A stretch of 64,000 nucleotides of DNA from positions 51,843 through 115,842 of the forward strand of contig QLIY01000455.1 in the NCBI GenBank assembly GCA_003260075.1. Direction: 5' to 3'. The translations under genes were made by a program, and so were the position numbers. Each line of letters begins with the position of its first letter. The stretch's first letter is position 1. The stretch is from Phallusia mammillata (Eukaryota; Chordata; Ascidiacea; Phlebobranchia; Ascidiidae). The notes under the pieces are model-generated. The model was given only the letters and a program-made list of their open reading frames with translations, ran no database searches and was not told the DNA's origin. Positions 37,346 to 50,190 of the stretch are shown here, one piece after another.

Positions 37346-40300
37346 TATTCCGCCGTCGTCCTTCTGCTGCTTTAATTGCTCTTCGTCAGCAGCCATGAAA
37401 TCGTCAACGTGCATCGATGGAGGACGACTAGTGTTTTGTTTCCGGTGCCGGAAAAGATCAAACGGCCGGTTATGAACGTTCCCACGTCCCCTGCCAGGTC
37501 GTGGCTGCGACAGTAATCCGTGCGACCGTTTCATGTAGGTCAAGGTTTTGCCATGATTTGAACTGTACGTTTCAACTTTAGGTTGGCGTCGAGACCTGGA
37601 CGAATCCGAATCCAGAGCTTCACAAAGAAAATCACTGGACTTGGCAAGTTTGCTCAGTTGTTCCGCTAGATCGTAGCCAGGGCAGAATTCAACTGCTGTC
37701 GACACTAAATCACACCTTACGAATTCACTTGTCTTCGGTTCTTCGCTAGCGGGACAAAACTCAGGACAAGTAATGGCAAGACGACTCTCTAAAATAGTGT
37801 CATCAGTTCCAAGCACAAACACAGGACGTCCGGCGAATTGGTCAGCTAGAGGAGGAGGTGCTGGTAAATCGGGCTCCTGTACGATTGTAATTTCACCCGC
37901 ACCATTTTCAACAACAACCAAACTTTGTCGCAACACAGCTAATTTGTCCAAAGCCCCGTCACAGCTTTCGTCATCAAACGAACACAGTTGGTTAACTTTA
38001 CTTTCAAATACTCGAAGTGGGTGTTGAGGGTTGTCATTCCATTGCAGAAGGGTGGAGAGTTGGGTTATTGTCAAACACGGTCTGCAGCAGTCAGCTTCGG
38101 GCATATCGATGCTCTCCGGTTCAATCATGTCCGAAAGCAGCGCAATTAGGTTAATAGCGACATCAACAGATTGCGAGTTCTTCGGGTCGAATTTCTCGTT
38201 GATGTTTTCGATGCATTTCAACAGATGGGTGTCGCTCTTTGACAATCCGTTTCGTATGAATGCAAGCGCTTGTCTGGGGAAAACACGACAATAATAAGAA
38301 GAAAATTAAAATCAGTTTGTTTAACCATTAAACAAATGGAAAAAAATAATAGTTACAACGTTAAGGACTTTCCATTTAAAAAAATGACTTAGTTTTATCA
38401 TGCAAAAATGTTTGTGCTTATTTTTTACCTCTGATCAACAACTCGCAGAATGACCAACAACGCTCGGGCCACAACAAGATCTGATTGGCTGATCAGCTGC
38501 TGAATTGCCAAACTTGTTATCTGCCGCAAGTGAAGCGTCGAAGGAACGTAGGTGGATAACGATTTTAGGTCATCATCGAAGGAAGGCAATAGTGCGATAT
38601 CTGAGTCAACGAGGACAGTCGCCAAAAGAAGCGTGGCCGCTACAGCATCGTCCGGACATAGGTCACTACTTGCATACTGCCATAGGTCGAGAATTCCGTC
38701 GCCTTCGTTGTACAGTGCTGATATGGCGGCCGATTTTGCAGCAGGAAGCGTCGCAATTTCAGCAAAAACCGCGATTGTGGTGATCTGTTCTGGTGAAAGC
38801 ATCAGTTCCTTCTCTCCTGCTATTTGCTCATCGTTTGCTTCTGAGCCGTCCTCTAGAGTCACTGTGGTGTTAACCAGCAAAGGAGCGATCTCTTCGATGT
38901 ACTTGCGCACGACTTCGTGAGCCAGCGCAGGCGATAAGTCCATGACTTGCTGTGTTAAGGCGACGGTAACATCAAGAAGGGGTCGACACTTGGACGCTGA
39001 CAAGGGCAGGAGAAGCGACATGAGACGGTCAATATGAGGCATAATGCAAGTAGACCACATGCTTGACAGTTTAAGAACAGACGACGCAGAATCGCCATCT
39101 GGTTTTTCTGGACTTACTATTGGCAAAGGCAGCGGCAACAGTTGTGATAAAAGAGTTAAAGTTGGGACAAAGTTGTCACATTGGCTCTCGGCGTGCTTGA
39201 GAAGTTCACATAAAATCCCGTCGGACTGATCGAAGCAGGATTTGTGCTCGAAGAACTGAGACACTGCAGATACAAATATTTGTGTTATGTCATCCAACAG
39301 TATGGTGTCTACTGGCCTTGCGAGGATATACAAATCCGAGTACAAAGGCACCACAGCTTTGATAAACCGATCCCCGTTAACGCATTTGCCATCAATGCCA
39401 GCAGTGAAGAGTTGATCGTGCATGAGTGCCACAAGTTTTACACTACTTCGTGCCACTGAAATAAGAGTGTTGAAAAGAGTGACGGGGAGACCAATAGACA
39501 TGGCACGAAGGCCATGGCAAACGTGAACCAAGCAGGTGTGGAGTTTTTCAATTACTGTAAGTAGGATGTTGAGTCCATCAGCAGAAAACATGTCCTTCAT
39601 TCGAAGTCTCAAGTTAGCAGAGCCTTGTTGGGTTTTATCTGTTTAAGTACAAAAGACAGATTTAGAATATCATTTAAACAAAACTTGACATGTACAAAAA
39701 AAGGTAAAACTAAGTAACTTTATCAGATTCCACACATTTTTAATTTAAAACAAGTGCACCGTACTGAACGTTACATAAAGTGGTAACAAAAAGGCACATT
39801 GTGTTGACAGCATAAAAGGGAATGCCCACCTGTATTGCATGCATGACACAGCATGCGGAGTCCCATGCAAACTTTTGGTCCAATGTCAGGAAAGGTTTTC
39901 CATTCCATTTGCTCAGATTCAGTCTTCAAATACACCAGAAGTTTTCCAAGATCATATTGTTCACTCTCTACTGTCGATTTCAGTGGGTGTAACCAGTTTG
40001 CTAATGCATCTGATTTCGGAATGGAGTGAGTCCTGGCAAGGCACGTTTTTTTGAAGATGCTTTTATGTTTTAAGACATATGCAACTGATTCTGATTTGAT
40101 CAGTGTATTTAGAACAATTGAGGCTGCATAATGATTTACTGCACTTCTGTGATAGATAATTTCAGGTTTCTTCTCATCATTTTTGTCTGAACCTGTTAAG
40201 AAAAAAAAATCAATCAGTTAACATAAAATCAAAAGCTGAGAACTAAAAACGTTTCTTACAACAGAGGTACAGACAGAGAAACTTACACCTCATAGTAACA

Positions 40301-43300
40301 TATTTTTTATTAACTTACTTTCTACAGTTTTGGAGTCACTTTCAGATTTCTGATCTTCAGAGTCTTTTGTGGAAGTCCTTTCCACAGATTCAGGTTTACA
40401 ATCAGCAACATCTGAAACCTTTGCAGGATACAACAAGCAAGGTACCATTGATGTCACAAAATCATCCATTGCAAGGATCCTAGCCAAACACTGCTTTCCC
40501 AAAGGCAGATAAGTAACAGAATATAGGACTCTCAAGGCATGGACAAGTTCTTCATCCTCTTCATCCGTAATATCTTGCTCCAGTAAGCTACTGATGTGAT
40601 CAAGAGATTGTATGCACTGGATGTGAATAGCCAGCTTCAGTGCAAAGTTTCCAGGTGTACCAGGTATCTCAACATCTAGATTTTGTGAAGATTTTAGCAG
40701 ATGGTGAACTACATGAATCAGGGAGTCAGAATTGGAACAAACATGTAAAAGCTGCTTTGCATTTGACATCAGTTGCTCCAAAAAGCCACAACATGAATCA
40801 AACAAAGATTTGAATCCAGACACAAATGGTAATGTCATTAGCGCTTGTATGGACGGCAGAAGACCAGTAAATTCACTCATCCTACAAGAAAATGTATAGC
40901 TATTTAAAGTTATGTTATTTTAAAGTGATCATATTAATTCACATGGTAACATGGCGCATTTATAAACAAACAATTTGACAAAAAACTTCGGTGTTTACTA
41001 TTCAGCACTGGTACTGCTTCTATAAATTATAAATATGGATAAGGTAAAAATATAATAATATAAAACAAGCTAACCTAAATAATGTCACATCACACAGGTT
41101 TGGATCCTGTTTCAAGGGCTGTGATGACTTTACTGGAAAAGCTTTAATGTGTAGTTGACCAATAGAAGCTGAAGGATTGCGAAAAGCAACCGAAATTTCA
41201 TCCAAACTTTTAGCAAGTTTGCTTATTACCTCATTTGTTACATTAACATCTTCCAAACTGAACACACTTTCAAGAGGAGTGGTGTTTTCCTGAAACAAAA
41301 CTTGCTTTCAGACTAGTTTTTTAAAGATTGTCACAATGTAAGTGTCTATTCTCAGGTTTTGCCTGATCCAAGAACTTTTTTTTAAACAAAACTGCTGATG
41401 GTTACATGTGCCTAAAAAGTACACACATTTTTTGTTTAGGTCAGAAAATAAAATCTTTAAAATAAAATCTATTTTGACCTTAAAACAATTCATCTAAACT
41501 GTTTTTGATCATTTCAACAATTGCATTGTCATGTACACAGCCACTTCATCATCAATACTTTATGTAACTCAAAATTACCATTTTGTGTCACACTTTGAAA
41601 TCTTTAGCAGCACACACTGCGAGAAACACTGGTATTGCTTATTGCACAATGATTTATATTGTTTGTTACTACAGGTTAGCTTCAAAATTACACCAAGCAT
41701 ACCTACCACAAGAACACTTTCAAAAGAGTTCTTCAGTCCTGAATCAGCATTATCTTCAGAACCAGAAGCTTCACCAAAAACTCTTCGGTGTCCACTTTGT
41801 TGAATAATACGAAGATTGTCATGATCTCCAAGACCCTGATTACATTATCAGCACAATTACACTTTGTTAAAAAAAACAACAACACAAAACTGTGTTTTAC
41901 ACATCTTGCAACCTAATAACTAATTTGTTATATACCGTAGATTGCTTGCTAGGAGTTTCATCCTCTGGTATTGATGAATCCTCAACAACTTCATATCCTG
42001 CAACAGAAGGAACAACCCCCATGTCAGCTTCATCATGAGCGGAAAAAATCTCATCAGCTTCATCATTTTCCTCTTCAGAAACATATGCATACTCGGCAGG
42101 TATTTTTGAACTGACTATGGCATGAGTTGCAGTTTTTATGTAGACCATGCATTCGTAGATATGTGCCTTCTGAACCAGCTGAGCGAGTGCAGCTGCCACT
42201 CTTGCTGCTTGAGATACCAATGCCATTTCCACCGCTCTGGCATAGTCGGTTTTAAAATCAATATTATTGTCCCCATGACCATACATAAAGTAATGCATCA
42301 TCAATGGCCAATTAGTTACTGCATCAAGCACATGGATAGCACTTATTTTCACAGAAGATGCAATATGTGAAGTCTCAAGTAAAGAGAAAACCGCATCGAG
42401 TAAACCATGCTGTACAAGTTGTTCAGCAGTTTCGACACTGGTATGTAAAAGCTCGAGAGCCAAACTGAGTCCCGACTTCAATGCTCTCACATTTACACCG
42501 AGAATTTTTGCCAAAGGGCTATTCAATCTCAGACAATATATTGAGTAGGAAACTAAAATTGCAACATAATCTATATCGACAGTGTTGCTCAGGTCCAAAC
42601 ATGACAGAGAACCTTTCAATTTTGGCAGCATCTTCTCTATACATGAAACCCATTCAGCTTCTTTTCCAGGTACAATTTCTATGCCACAGGTTTGCCCCAT
42701 ATTTTGGTCTTCCTCCAGACTTAAGCACATACTTTTTGCCAAATCGATAAGCTGCTGTAGTTCTGAAATTCCCTTTTGCATCTCCTTAACAGCTTGATCA
42801 CTTGCAGTGTCTTCTCCTGACTCAATTTGGTCCAATACCTTGTGACGTAAAATTTCACTTTCCGTCACCTCTGGTGGTCTAGGAGTAAAAATAAAAAACA
42901 GACAATCAAATGCCAATAATTTACAGCCAGTACAGTACAGGAACAGTCTTACTTGTAATATGTCAGTGGATATGCCATCATATCAAATGGGTTAAAGTTC
43001 ATCATACTGCTTGGTAGCAACATGTCTTCCGCCAGAATTGCTTCCATATTAGCAGCTGCATCCTCATCCATAATATCATCATCACTAATTTCTTCATATT
43101 CTGCATCATCCATCCATTCCTCATCAGTCCTCTATGAGTTAATGGGTCAATTTTTAACATTTAACATTTTGTTTTACAATTTCATTTTTTTACATATTTA
43201 ACAGTCTAAACTATAAATCAAATTTATGTTTGTTAATCGCATAACCAATTTGTCAAGCTTTTTACGCAATTAACCAGATTATTCGATTAACCGGAGGACT

Positions 43301-44479
43301 TTTCTCACGAATAGCTGTGGTTGGAATTTGCATTTTCTATGCAATTAAACATATTACGTGATTATCCAGATTTGCCTCTAGTTGTAGAAATGTAGTATAA
43401 ATGTTACAGTTAAAATGTCAGTATACCTGTTCAGTGTCATATTGATGCAACAAACTTCTGTCTTGCTCCATAGTTTCATCATTAGCAACTTCCGCATTCC
43501 TACCATCATGTTCTTGTCTGGAGGTCCTTCTTTGTTCATGATGCCAATCACCGACATCATTCTGTGAACTTCTGCGTAAAGATCGATCCAACCTTTCGTA
43601 TTGGTACTTATTTCCTCTCTGGGAATCTCGAACCTCATTACTTCCAGGAGTAGGTAGAAGTGCTGGAGGGCGTTTGTTGTAAAAGTCACCTCTATTTTTT
43701 TGATACTGCAAGTCAATTGGCTGTCGGTCAGTATAAGGCCTAATTTCAGGAGGTCGATTGGAAAAATTGCCTTTAAATGCAGCGCCTTCCCCAGATTTAT
43801 TGTGTTCAAATTCATGAGGCTGAGGATCTGTTTGGGGGTTAATTGGTGGTGTAACTGAACTACTGTGCACCTTTGTAAACTTCTGCAAGTTGTCATCAAC
43901 TTTGTCTGGAAGTCGGGGGACATCAGTATGCCTGGGTGGTTCTTTTGGTGTTGGTAATAGTGCTCTGTTTCTGCTGCCATACTCTCTTCTCTCCCGTATT
44001 GCTTTTACAGCAACACTATCAGAGGCCTCAGCCCCGAAAACTGCAATAGTCACTCGCTGGTACCATCCACTGCACAAAAGTTTGTCTGTCACAAACGGTA
44101 AAGGTGGAAGTACACTCGTTTGAGATGACTCTTTATACTCCAAAGTACACAGGTTCTCAAATGCGCTGCAGGAATCATTGTTGGAATCACTGGCAAAGAA
44201 ATCTATTCGAAACTGTGCCGGGCTTGTACTTCCAATTTGACTAAAAGAAATACATTGCATAATTATTTATAAGCGTCAAAAAAATAGTGGCATTTCAGTT
44301 TATAAAAAAATGACAACTTACCCCTCATTAGCAAGTTGGTCATGCAAACAGTATCCTCTTGATAAAATTCTAATTTCCTCAAGGACTACTGGGACAGGGA
44401 AGTTAATGGCTGCCCAACTGCTGAATACACTTCCATCAGCTGGCTCTTGCGAAAACGTATCACAAAATAACAGCTTCAT
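36837..44479 (-). CDS. VIRMA: Virilizer homologue, m6A methyltransferase complex scaffold
   Basis: Ten exons: 44322-44479, 43427-44240, 42953-43131, 41936-42878, 41707-41835, 41075-41289, 40319-40881, 39830-40192, 38429-39638 and 36837-38273; about 2,000 aa (human about 1,812). VIRMA scaffolds WTAP, METTL3/14 and partners and guides mRNA N6-methylation in the nucleus. The N-terminal virilizer domain is clear (MKLLFCDTFSQEPADGSVF, FPVPVVLEEIRILSRGY, FRIDFFASD, GWYQRVTIAVFGAEASD). A charged low-complexity region, an acidic stretch, a long helical-repeat region and an RG-rich C-terminus (RGGRGARG, GRGRG) follow. Phases agree through nine exons, but exon 10 is out of frame by one base because of the 43-G run at 37302-37344. 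Before the run the frame reads DDGGIS; after it, the frame giving NRRQMSQPFKREF continues to the stop. Confidence 0.92.
37302..37344. repeat. 43-G homopolymer in VIRMA exon 10
   Basis: The run sits inside coding sequence. On the gene strand it would read polyproline, then shift into a frame lacking the conserved RG-rich tail. Exon 10 length modulo 3 shows the run must be one base longer or two shorter for an intact frame. The length shown is unlikely to be correct. Confidence 0.85.
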
Positions 44480-44733
44480 TGTTTAAAAGCCTACAAACAT
44501 CACACGTCCTTATTTTTCTGAAAGAAAGAAACAAATAAAAAAATATTATTAGGAAGTTCACCCTACATTGACTAAATTGAAAGAAAAAACAAAACAATAA
44601 CCTGATTTTACACATTAAAACATTTCCCTGGGGCTTCTTTTACAGATCGTTTAGGTTAAGTTCACTGAATGGAACATCATAAGAGTGTAAATAAATAAAA
44701 AACAAAACCATTTTGACTGCACAAATCATTTTA

Positions 44734-46338
44734 TTATTGCTTTATAGAGCAGACATTGACAATACTTGATTTTATACTATTGAGTTCATTGCTTTCATGC
44801 ATGTGTCTAAAAAATAGATTAGGCCACCACTGATCTCGCTCAGTGTCTTTCCAAATAGTTTTGACCACATAACCACATCCATCACAGCCCCACAATTCTT
44901 CCAAACACACAACAGCTTCTTGCAATCTTTTCCAAGGCCGGATATCTGTGTGCCATATTTGATAATCAAGCAGTGTGAATAAAACTTCTAAAGCATGGTA
45001 CAAATCAGATGTTGGGTTAAACTCCATGTAGGAAGAGATTGATGGGTTGCTCTGCAGCCACATTTCAAAATACAAATCATGCAGTTTTAAGCATAAAGCA
45101 TCTGAAGGTGCAACACTGAACAAACTGTTTAATGCCAAAAATTGCACATCTTTTCGTGGAACATCCACATCACAGTGTTTAGCTAAGAATTGATAAAGAT
45201 ATTTATGGGCATTGGGATTGTCCATGTGGGAGGATGAGTATGAACATAACATTTCTCTTGCTTCTTCATATTTTTCATAATAACATAGTATTTCAACATG
45301 CTTTGAAACAAATATATCCCAAGTACCAGGTTTATCCGTGATCTTTTCAAAATGTTGTAATGCAGATTTCGCTAAATTTGCCTTTTCACATTGAGGATCC
45401 TCTAATGAAGGTTGGTGTTCAACAATGTATTGTGAAACTGCAACCTTCCACAAGATATATTCAACCATTCCCAAATACCCCTCCATTGTATCACTCCAAA
45501 ATGCTATCTTTTTTGCTCGGTTTTGTTTTACATTAATACCAATTATGCTGCGCTCAATAGTATCATACTGTTGAAAACCTTTCCGAGCAGTTTCAAAATT
45601 TTGTTGACATAACAATATGAAATTATGTTCCAGAAGGACATGTACTTGGTCAATTTGATCACAAAAGGAACCTAATATACGGTTATAGGCTGATAGGTGA
45701 TCTTTGGGGTCAGAAACACAATGAGGATGTTGCAAAATCGTTTCAACTCCAACCCTCCACAAAATCTAAAAATGAATAGTTTTAAGCTAAAAGGAATTAA
45801 ATCAGCAAAAAACATTTTGTACCTGTTCTAATCTCTTCTCAGTTGTAAATTTATGTTCTTTCCAGTTGACACGCATTAAGCCAAGCAACAATACTACCAC
45901 ATCACCCCATCTAAAGTAAAAATGAATAAAACTAAACCTAAAATTTTTTAAATTAAAAAGACATAATATACTTTAATGACAATAAGGCCACAGCAGTTAT
46001 TCACAGTATTATCAAGCTGGTCATTGTTATCAACCAGATATTAACTCTGTTAGCAAAGTAACAATTACATTAAACCCCTGAACTGTTGCTATTACTTACT
46101 TCTGTTGCAGTAACTTGGTGTGCAAAAGTTGTATTCCTGTTCTTCGTGTAACTGCCAAAGGATTGTTATGATAAAATGTTCGCTCTTCATTCTGGCAACA
46201 TTGGGATGTCCCATACTTTAAGTTTAAAACAGGTTCTCTGTGATCTGCATCAACCACTGAGTTTAACTGTACAACAACAGTGTTTAGAAAGTCACACAGC
46301 ATCTCCTTTGACTTGCTACAAGACATATCATTATTCAT
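44734..46338 (-). CDS. TAF1A: TATA-box-binding-protein-associated factor, RNA polymerase I subunit A
   Basis: Three exons: 46100-46338, 45823-45910 and 44734-45765. The frame closes at 452 aa; human TAF1A is 450. TAF1A belongs to the SL1/TIF-IB complex that recruits RNA polymerase I to rDNA promoters. Family landmarks: WGDVVVLLLGLM near the N-terminus, ILWRVGVETILQHP, the segment KPGTWDIFVSKHVEILCYYE, NPNAHKYLYQFL, LEVLFTLLDYQIW.D and the C-terminal QWWPNLFF. The start Met is the first in the exon; an upstream non-coding exon is possible. AATAAA overlaps the stop region. VIRMA starts 254 bp downstream on the same strand. Confidence 0.9.
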
Positions 46339-46446
46339 AAAGTATCTTTTTCCTAACGGACCTAACCTATATACATATTAAATGGTGAAGTCGAACAGTT
46401 GAAAACACAAAGGCAAACAATTGCTGCTCATTGCTAAACCCTAGAT

Positions 46447-47230
46447 CAGGGTTCGGCAACCTTTTAGGTAGGGTTCCTCTATTTCTCGACTTTTTCGTTT
46501 CTCGAGAAACGAGAAATTAAAAATCCATTTCTCGAGAATCTCGAGAGTCTCGAAATTTTTATTTAGGCCGAGTTTCTAACAAAAACAAACTTCGATTGTC
46601 TGTTTTTTCGCTTGTAGTAGCGATCGCAAGTAGTGATTCGCTAGCAAACCAGCAAAAAACGAAGCGACTGTTATAGATCTTATGCAACCAGGCGTGACTA
46701 CTGTCTGGGAAAGGTGAAAGTTTAGCAGCAACGCACACTAAAATCGCTGTTACGGAAGCAAAATAAGCAAGTTATGTGCCCAGTCCGCTCTAGGGCCAAG
46801 TTTAAACTAAAAATACACGTAATAAGTGGTGTTGCATTTACTTTTTGTTTAAGATACGTGAAGTAATATTTCTCGAGAAATTTTTATTTATTTCTTGTGA
46901 TTCAAGACTCGATTTTTTCGAGATTTCTCGAAAAGGATCTCTACTTTTAGGCGACAGATGCCAATTAACTTGTTATTTCCTTGTGGTAATGGCTTCGTGT
47001 GCCAACGTTTTTTCTCAATAATAGTGGTTTGTGCCAGCAGATAACAATAATAAAAAGAAAACAGATTGTTTTGTACATGTAAGGCTGAATTTTACAACAA
47101 TGGTATGATAAAAACTGTGAACAAGCAGTGTAACAGGTTAAAATGTTACTCCAATATAAACAGGGAAATCAGTTGGCGTGCCATGAAAAACCATTGGCAC
47201 GCGTGCCAGGGGTTACCGAACCGACCCCTG
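46447..47230. mobile_element. hAT-type element containing a nested MITE
   Basis: Left terminus CAGGGTTCGGCAACC, right terminus GGTTACCGAACCGACCCCTG. Flanking 8-mers are CCCTAGAT and CTCTAGAT, one mismatch, so the insertion is fairly old. Subterminal TTGGCACGCGTGCCAGG is palindromic. A second element (46469-46943) is inserted close to the left end. No transposase frame survives. Confidence 0.8.
46469..46943. mobile_element. Nested MITE with TTTCTCGAGA-rich ends
   Basis: The 475-bp element starts TAGGGTTCCTCTATTTCTCGA, ends with TTTCTCGAAAAGGATCTCTA, and is flanked by identical 8-bp copies CTTTTAGG (46461-46468 and 46944-46951). This fits the hAT superfamily. A second copy in reverse orientation is at 12746-13285. 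Confidence 0.85.
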
Positions 47231-48138
47231 CTCTAGATGTATTCAATGCTGGCAGTTTATGCTTTAGTAGCATATTGACTGACAAGGTAAAACAGCTACT
47301 AAAAGTATTAAAGTATATCAGATCATAAACAGAAAAAGTAATTCTTTCATTTTTGCTAATACACTTGGCTTAGGTTGAAGTGAAGTTGAACACAAATCAC
47401 AGTCACACAAGCACAACAAAACAAGTTATCAATGCTTTAGTTCAGAAAAATGCAACACAATTTACTTTCACCTGCAATGCTGCAAACAACGAACTTTTCC
47501 ACCATAATGCTCTGCCAAAGATAGATAACTAAATTGAGTTACGCATGGTTGCCATTCGGTCACGGTTGAGGCAAAGTATTTGGTCATGTAATTTTTTGGA
47601 GGGTTTAGTTTTTTAATATTTTGGAAGGTTTTTTAATTATTAAGGTTTCAAACCGTCAAAAAACAAATTAATATTAAATCATTACAAGAATTTTGTTACG
47701 TAGACCCAAAATAAACATGCTTTGACGAAATTTTAAACACACACACTTTCTTCAAGTTGTTGTTTGTCTTTGTTTACATTTTTTTGTTTTGTTCGAATTC
47801 ATTTTGCTGACAGTTTTTTATATCTTGCTAAGCAAGCTAGAATGTGTCGAAAAGGTTTAATTCGCAAGATAACTTTTGATTACTTAGCTTGTTGTCTTTG
47901 CGCTGCGTCAAATATTCCATCGTGGCCAGACGGCTGACAAAGGTAGGCTACATCGACAAAAGACACTCGTGGTTCATGCAACGTGTGAGGCGAATCTGAC
48001 GTGGTTTCGGTACGCGTTGTATAACACAACAAAACACTAATCGATCTAAGTACTATAAAAACGAAAGGTTTCTGAACAAAATTGTGTAGAACAGAAAACG
48101 ACAGGGAAATAATCAACAATAAACGAAAGCGATACAAA

Positions 48139-49048
48139 ATGGGATTTTTCTTGTCCAAACTTGTTAACGTTTGGGAAGGATTTAACGAATGTCCAGCTCG
48201 GGTTGTAATGCTTGGACTGGACTCGGCTGGTGAGTTTTAAAAAAAATGTTACAACTTCTAAAATGTTAGTGAAACTTAACCGTTTATTTCAAAAGGTAAA
48301 ACGACGACGCTTTACAAGCTGAAACTGGGCGATCTAATCACCACAATTCCGACCATTGGCTTTAATGTCGAAACTGTCAGCCCCTGCAAAGGTTTGACGC
48401 TCACTATTTGGGACGTTGGTGGCCAGCAAAAAATCCGACAACTTTGGCATCATTATTATCAAAACACTGACGGTAAGCACCGTTTGATTTGTGACAGTCA
48501 GTTTTTGTGACATTTACCTGGAGCTAAGCCCTATGGCCAGTAGTTGTAGAACCGTGATATGTATAAGTTTTTGCAAGCTGTAGCCTACGTTCATTGAAAC
48601 TTCATTTTTTGAAGGTCTGATTTTTATCGTGGAGGGGGGGGGGAACCTGGAGCTAAGCCCTATGGCCATTAGTTGTAGAACCGTGATATGTATAAGTTTT
48701 TGCAAGCTGTAGCGTACGTTCATTGAAACTTCATTTTTTGAAGGTCTGATTTTTATCGTGGACAGCGCCGACGAAGCAAGGTTTCCCGACGCCCGTGATG
48801 AGCTTCACAAAATTCTTGAGTTTGATTGCATGTCGCACATCCCAGTGCTTGTGTTTGCAAACAAACAGGATTTGCCTTACGCCAAGCCATTATCGAAGAT
48901 TGCAGAGGTCCTTGACCTGTCCTCGTTGAATTCAACACACAAATGGCATATTCAGGCATGTTGTGCAGCAACTGGAGACGGTCTCGTGGAAGGATTTACA
49001 TCGTTTTCTGGGATGATCAAGGAATACAAAAAGTCAAATCGTTTCTAG
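48139..49048 (+). CDS. ARF-family small GTPase, first tandem copy
   Basis: Exons 48139-48229, 48296-48472 and 48744-49048 encode 190 aa. ARF GTPases recruit coats and lipid enzymes to membranes. Start MGFFLSK keeps Gly2 for myristoylation. P-loop GLDSAGKT, switch [10 protein letters not shown], switch II WDVGGQ, NKQD and a CCAAT-type guanine motif are intact, so it should bind and hydrolyse GTP. It is more divergent than canonical ARF1 and has a longer C-terminus (KEYKKSNRF). Intron 2 contains a duplicated stretch across a 10-G run, which repeats the start of exon 3 at 48614-48633; the copy at 48744 is the complete exon. AATAAA follows at about 49274. Confidence 0.88.
48526..48763. repeat. 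Direct duplication across a 10-G run in ARF intron 2
   Basis: 48526-48633 and 48645-48763 are near-identical; the G run is at 48634-48643. The unit includes the exon 3 acceptor and its first bases. Confidence 0.85.
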
Positions 49049-49403
49049 CTGTAGTTTTTCACTTATTTACTTACTTACATAATAACTGCACTTTTTCTAG
49101 TTTTCGTTCGTAAACTGTGTATTTTTCTTTCATATGCTTGTTTAATGCAAATTGTATTTAAATTTTATTTAATTTTTTTTAAGCGTTTTTTTATTTAATG
49201 AAACAGAAAACGTGTACAAAATGTAGTGTGCAAGTTTGGATTTGCGATGCTTTTTAAACGCCCTAGTTCAAAGAATAAACGCCCCCTCATTATATTTTTA
49301 GCAACCTATAAAGACATTAACGTATATTGCTTACGTGTTGATGTAGGTGTTGTGATACATTTGGCTTGCTTCCAAACAACAACGTAAGGTGAGATATGGG
49401 GTC

Positions 49404-49494
49404 ATGGGGTCAATCGCAACTAAGTTTTTCAACAACTGAAAGAAATTTCGGGGTCAACCAGCCTATGTTACAATGCTAGGCTTAGATGCCGCAG
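49404..49494 (+). pseudogene. Orphan ARF first exon with in-frame stop
   Basis: The stretch closely matches exon 1 of the third ARF gene (51682-51772), from ATGGGGTCAATCGCAAC through GATGCCGCAG and its GT donor. The Trp codon of the functional copy (NNWKEF) is TGA here. No exon 2 follows. The upstream 150 bp also match the promoter region of the third ARF, so this came with the tandem duplication. Confidence 0.85.
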
Positions 49495-49819
49495 GTACAT
49501 TGTTGTTGCCAAGAAATGTCCTAAATAACATTTGAACATAAGTAAAATTTAGATAATTAAAAAAGTTTAATATTTACCTTTAATTATTTTATTGTCGATG
49601 CTTAGATATTCAGAACCGTACAAAAGTATTAAAGTTTGCCAAAAATTGCATATCTCATTATGTTCAACCAACATAAACTTACACCGAGTTTTATTTTTTT
49701 GTTTCATTTATCTTTTTTTATTGTACTGTTTTTTTTTTCTTGTTTTTAATTTTTTTTGTTTTTGTCATTTAGGCTATATCTAAGTTAAAGTCGATTATTT
49801 TTATTCAAATTTATTGCCT

Positions 49820-50190
49820 CGATAACTTATAGTCCAACGTTTTCTAATAGCACGAATATGTACTTTGTGTGTATATGCTCTTTCTTCCGGCTCCTGATGC
49901 TATCCAGCAGGGTTTCTTTCGGTGGTGTCTTTTCCTGTCGAACCCCACCATCTATCCCTAACACGGGTGGTTTATAGGCCCCCTCGACTGGTTCCACCAA
50001 CGTCCCACCCCAGTCGTTTCTACTCACAATGCGCCAGCCTCACTTCCTTGTGACCCCCAGTCACTTAACGCCTTGTAATGTCGGTGTAGCTGCAGCGCGT
50101 TAAGCTCTCATCCACCAATTGTGCCCTCCACTTTTATGCGCTCCATGACGTTCCAACGTTGCGCAGCTATTTTCGGCTTGGTGATTTTTT
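49820..50190. other. GC-rich block between the first two ARF copies
   Basis: Base composition here is clearly richer in G and C than the surroundings. The block has no counterpart downstream of the second ARF copy, where the duplicated flanks otherwise match. The minus strand holds a 66-codon frame (49827-50027) with no recognised family. It may be part of a retroelement or another insertion; this is inference from composition only. Confidence 0.35.

Noticed and set aside
43378..43980. 200-codon minus-strand frame overlapping VIRMA exon 2
   Set aside because: It is a shadow of the VIRMA frame in another phase and lacks any conserved motif.
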